DNA of 10,861 nt, taken from the NCBI GenBank assembly GCA_005893185.1, contig VBOS01000007.1, positions 1-10,861 on the forward strand. Direction: 5' to 3'. Every line of letters begins with the position of its first letter. The stretch's first letter is position 1. The notes beneath the pieces were generated by a model, which had not been told where the DNA came from, made no database searches, and saw only the letters and a list, made by a program, of their open reading frames with translations. Shown one piece after another: positions 7,987 to 10,861 of the stretch. The stretch is from Candidatus Eiseniibacteriota bacterium (lineage in GTDB: Bacteria > Eisenbacteria > RBG-16-71-46). Both the position numbers and the translations under genes were made by a program.

Positions 7987-9728
7987 CGCCGGCGAACACG
8001 ACCATCCGATCATGATCGGCGTCGAAGATGGCCGAGTGACCGCCGCGTGGCGGCACGTGCGCGGGCGCAGGCAGGGCCAGCCACGTCGGCTCGCCCGAAA
8101 GCTCGAGTGCGTACACATCCGGCGCCGCGGAGGATCCGCCGTAGAGCAACACCCGGTCCCGGGCCGCATCGTAGACCGCGGAGCCGTCGCGGGTGGGCGG
8201 AGGCGGGCCGGCGGGCGTCAATTCCGACCACGACTCTCCCCCGGCGAGCGAGAGCGCCCACACAGTGTTGAGGAAACCAGTCACGCGATCGAAGCCCGCA
8301 ATCACGAGCATCCGGTCCCGCACCGGGTCGTACACCGCGCAGTGCTCCACCCGGGGTGTCGGAGGCGTTCCCGAGGGATGGAGCTCCTGCCACGCATCGG
8401 TCGCAAGGTCGAGCGCCCAGACGTCGTTGTGGTAGACGAGCGCGCTGTCGTAGCCGCCGAACACGATCATCCGGTCGCGCACCGGATCGTGGATCGCGGT
8501 GTGTGAACTGCGCTTCCCAGGCGGAGGCCCTGTCGGAGCGAGCTGGGTCCAGGCGGGCGTGCCCGCGAGCGAGAACGACCAGGCGTCGGCGAGAAGCCGC
8601 GCGTTCGTGCCTTCCCTCCCGCCGAACACGATCATGCGGTCACGCGCCGGGTCGAGGATCGCGCTGTGGCTCGCCCGGCCGGCCGGCTCCGGCCCCGTGA
8701 TCGCGAGAAGCGACCAGGTCGGAGGCCCGGAGAGATCGAGGCTGCGCACGTCGGACATGGTGGGATCGTCCCAGCCCTCGCCGCCGAACACGACCATGCG
8801 CTGGCGTGGCGCGTCCCAGATCGCGCTGTGGGCGGCGCGCGGGGACGGCACGCGGTGCGGATCGTCGAGCCGCGACCAGGCCAGAGGCGCGTCGGTCGGG
8901 AGCGCCCAGGTATCCTGCAGGTTTCGGCCGCCGAAGACGATCCAGCGATCGCGCGGCGCGTCGTAGATGGCGTACGGGATGCTTCGCGGCGGCGGCGGAT
9001 TCGCGGCCGTGACCTGGCTCCAGGTCGGCGTAGCGGCCGCGAGGTCCAACTGCCACGCATCGTTGATGAAGGCTCCCGACCGATAGCCGCCGAACACGAA
9101 CACGCGATCGTGCACCGGATCGTAGGCCGTTCCGTACTCGCCTCGAACGGTGGGGTACGTTCCGATCGTGCCGACGTAGGACCATTGGGGCGTGCCCGAC
9201 AGCGTGAGCGCGTACAGCGGGCCTCCTGAACCGTCCATGGCCCCGCCCACGACCAGGAGCCGGTCTCGCCTGGGATCGTAGAAGGCCTTGGAGTCGTAGT
9301 CCGCGGGGCCGTCGGGCAGGGGGCTCCAGGCGAGGTCGGCGAGCGTCAGCGCCCACGTTCCCGTGGCGGGGTCGTTGTCTTCGTTCCGCCCACCGAAAAC
9401 GATTGCCCGGTCGCCCAAGGAATCGTACGCGACGGTGAACATCGTGCCGAGGCCCGGCGCTCCGGACGTCGCGAGCCGGCTCCACGTGGGCGTTCCCGAC
9501 AGCGAAAGCTCCCACACTTCGCCCACGCCGGGGCGGAAGACCACCAGGCGATCGCGGGCCGGGTCGTAGATCGCGGCGTTCCATCCATCGGGGGGCGGAT
9601 CGCCAGACGTGGGGAGCCTCGCCCACCCCGGCGGCCCCAAGAGAGACTGGACCCATACGTCGTTGAATGGGCCTCCGTGCCAGGCCCCCCCGAACAGGAT
9701 CATGCGCTCGCGCGACGAGTCGTAGACC
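7987..9728 (-). repeat. Twelve tandem kelch-like coding repeats
   Basis: Twelve divergent units spaced about 140-165 bp apart, with the D-R-x-x-V-F-G-G core near 9710, 9555, 9413, 9263, 9108, 8950, 8802, 8640, 8476, 8317, 8157 and 8006. The cores read, in protein order, RERMILFGG, RDRLVVF, GDRAIVFGG, RDRLLVVGG, HDRVFVFGG, RDRWIVFGG, RQRMVVFGG, RDRMIVFGG, RDRMIVFGG, RDRMLVIAG, RDRVLLYGG and HDRMVVFAG. Twelve units would suit two six-bladed propellers. The second unit has lost the Gly pair (VVFRPG). Confidence 0.85.
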
Positions 9729-10054
9729 AGACTTCCCCAGATGCGGACCAGATTCGTTCCGGCTTCGAGCGTGGTCCAACCGATGCAGCCGGACGTCAGG
9801 AGGGCCGTATTCGGGTGGATGGCGGCGAGCGGCCCGGCTTCGGCCCATCGGGCCCCCTCGCCGCGCCTGGCCTGCAGGGATCCGCCCCATGGCAGTGCGC
9901 TCGCGCTGGGGAACGACCGCAGGGAATCGGGGGAATCCGCCCGCAAAGCGCTGGGGGCAGGTCGCGACGCAAGGCAGACCGAGACGCAGGCAGCCAGCGC
10001 CGCGGCGCAGAGCGGCAGACGGGCGAAGGCGGAAATCGAAGCTCGGGCGCTCAT

Positions 10055-10166
10055 CGGCGACCCCCGGACCGGGCGGACCGCTGCCATCGTACTGCCGCTT
10101 GGCAGCAACGCGACAGGAGAATCGGACAGTCGGCAGCACGCATTCAGCATGGCGAGCAATTCCGAT
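10055..10166. promoter_or_regulatory. Region upstream of the kelch gene
   Basis: 112 bp between the kelch start and the acs repeat. It must hold the kelch promoter, but I see only a poor match (TACGAT on the minus strand with no -35 box) and a 5-bp hairpin CTGCC/GGCAG at 10092-10105. The joint to the acs repeat at 10166/10167 is abrupt. Confidence 0.25.
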
Positions 10167-10765
10167 GCCCGAGAGCGGCCGCGTGATCGAGGGCAACGGC
10201 GTGAGCGGCGCGCTGTGCCTGGCGACACCGTGGCCCGGCCAGGCGCGCACAGGACACCTACTTCAAGCAGTATCGCGGGCCCTACTTCACCGGCGACGGC
10301 TGCCGGCGCGATGAGGACGGCTACTACTGGATCACCGGGCGGATCGACGACGTGCTCAACGTGTCGGGCCACCGGCTCGGCACCGCCGAGGTGGAGAGCG
10401 CGCTGGTCGCGCACGAGGCGGTGGCAGAGGCGGCTGTGGTCGGGTTCCCGCACCCGATCAAGGGCCAGGGCATCTACGCCTACGTGATCGTGGCCTCGGA
10501 CTTCAGCGGCGCGCGCGGGAGCGAGCTGCAGGGTGCGCTCAAGGAGCAGGTGCGGCACGCCATCGGCGCGTTCGCCACCCCCGACGTCATTCATGTGGCG
10601 CCGGGACTGCCGAAGACCCACAGCGGGAAGATCATGCGCCGCATCCTGCGCAAGATCGCCGCCGGCGAGTACGACGGCATGGGCGACGTGACCACGCTCG
10701 CCGAGCCCGAGGTGGTCGAGAAGCTGATCGAGCAGCACGCGGAGCAGGCGGGCGCGCGGGGGTGA
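10167..10765 (+). pseudogene. acs: Second acs copy: 3' fragment only
   Basis: Corresponds to about the last 200 residues of Acs, with no 5' part. It enters mid-gene at PESGRVIEGNGVSG in one frame. It then loses 26 bp at 10250/10251 relative to copy 1 and goes on in another frame as DTYFKQYRGPYFTGDG to the stop TGA at 10763-10765. From there the whole C-terminal domain is intact, including GRIDDVLNVSGHRLGTAE, PKTHSGKIMRRILRKIA (the catalytic and acetylation-site lysine motif missing from copy 1) and GDVTTLAEPEVVEKLIEQH. A GTG at 10352 could start a 137-residue free-standing C-terminal domain, but no ribosome binding site supports this. Most differences from copy 1 are at third codon positions, so this fragment was once part of a selected gene. 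Confidence 0.85.
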
Positions 10766-10772
10766 GGGCGGG
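10167..10772 (+). repeat. acs: Direct repeat, copy 2 (acs 3' end)
   Basis: 606 bp matching 6333-6864 in the same orientation. It holds the 100 bp missing from copy 1 (10611-10710) and lacks 26 bp at the joint 10250/10251. Distance between copy starts is 3834 bp, with the kelch gene and the transposase-like remnant between them. Confidence 0.9.
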
Positions 10773-10861
10773 CTGGGAGCGAGGATTGACGATCGCCGGG
10801 CCGGTCGTAGAGGGTGAACTCCATGCCACGCTCCACGACCGCGGCAACTGAATTCAAGGCT
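10773..10861. other. Unassigned right edge
   Basis: After the shared repeat ends, the last 89 bases show no gene I can name. The minus strand has an open frame reading VERGMEFTLYDRPGDRQSS, which may be the edge of a gene outside the window, but the likeness is to nothing I recognise. Confidence 0.3.

Larger units (their letters stand above)
7234..10054 (-). pseudogene. Secreted kelch-repeat protein with FlgD-like C-terminal domain, frame-broken
   Basis: Probable exported beta-propeller protein. The ATG at 10054 starts MSARASISAFARLPLCAAAL, a basic then hydrophobic leader with an AACVSVCLA-type end that suggests a signal peptide. GGGGG lies about seven bases upstream; ATGs at 10087 and further up give longer N-termini without a signal sequence. 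Twelve kelch-like blades follow, each with a variant of YDPxRDRMIVFGG, a Trp-containing strand and a conserved Gly pair. The frame changes near 7950-7956, just after GGGYENDVKVSL. It continues in a second frame as AGSDVTLTAVPATGFAFFEW (InlB-type divergent repeat), a fibronectin-like section, and a C-terminal domain APNPSPGATQIQFAVARAGR ... GVYFVSL ... VRRLAITR ending at TAG 7234-7236. Such tails anchor or sort exported proteins in FCB-group bacteria. The start of the InlB-type repeat appears to be missing, so a short deletion is more likely than a one-base shift. Confidence 0.8.

Noticed and set aside
7987..9728. Regularly spaced repeats as a possible CRISPR array
   Set aside because: Units are about 150 bp, diverged, and encode in-frame kelch blades; there are no short identical repeats with unique spacers.

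Overview
The window is GC-rich bacterial DNA (roughly 70% by eye) carrying seven recognisable genes plus one partial duplicate and one transposase scrap. The kelch protein ends in a FlgD-like/Por-type C-terminal domain, a tail common in the FCB superphylum and in candidate phyla such as Eisenbacteria; with the high GC this makes an Eisenbacteria-like (or possibly myxobacterial) genome my best guess, but the lineage is an inference. No CRISPR array, rRNA or tRNA was seen.

Layout, left to right. 1-380: 3' part of tag (3-methyladenine DNA glycosylase I), plus strand. 393-2050: a Uup-type ABC-F ATPase gene on the minus strand, convergent with tag and broken in at least three places. 2148-2705: a yaeQ-family gene, plus strand. 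2572-4359: an ArnT/PMT-type membrane glycosyltransferase, minus strand, whose 3' end overlaps yaeQ antisense. 4410-4832: a DoxX-family membrane protein, minus strand, upstream of the glycosyltransferase in a likely two-gene unit. 4996-6819: acs (AMP-forming acetyl-CoA synthetase), plus strand, complete except for a 100-bp deletion near the 3' end that removes the catalytic-lysine motif. 6864-7063: a remnant resembling an IS91-family transposase. 7234-10054: a secreted protein with twelve kelch-like repeats, minus strand, frame broken near 7953. 10167-10772: a second copy of the acs 3' end, which keeps the catalytic-lysine motif but has its own 26-bp deletion.

Two themes stand out. First, short frame-breaking deletions recur: three in the ABC-F gene, one in each acs copy, one in the kelch gene, and possibly more. 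Real decay, sequencing or assembly dropout, and strain chimerism all remain possible, and the sequence alone cannot separate them. Second, the two acs 3' ends form a 532/606-bp direct repeat around the kelch gene, with complementary deletions. A single crossover in the shared middle would delete about 3.8 kb and give a 653-residue Acs of normal length. This is the best candidate for an unusual arrangement here. It may still be a duplication scar or an assembly artefact.

The genes do not form one pathway. They are a mix of housekeeping (tag, uup-like, acs), envelope (glycosyltransferase, DoxX) and surface or secreted (kelch) functions.
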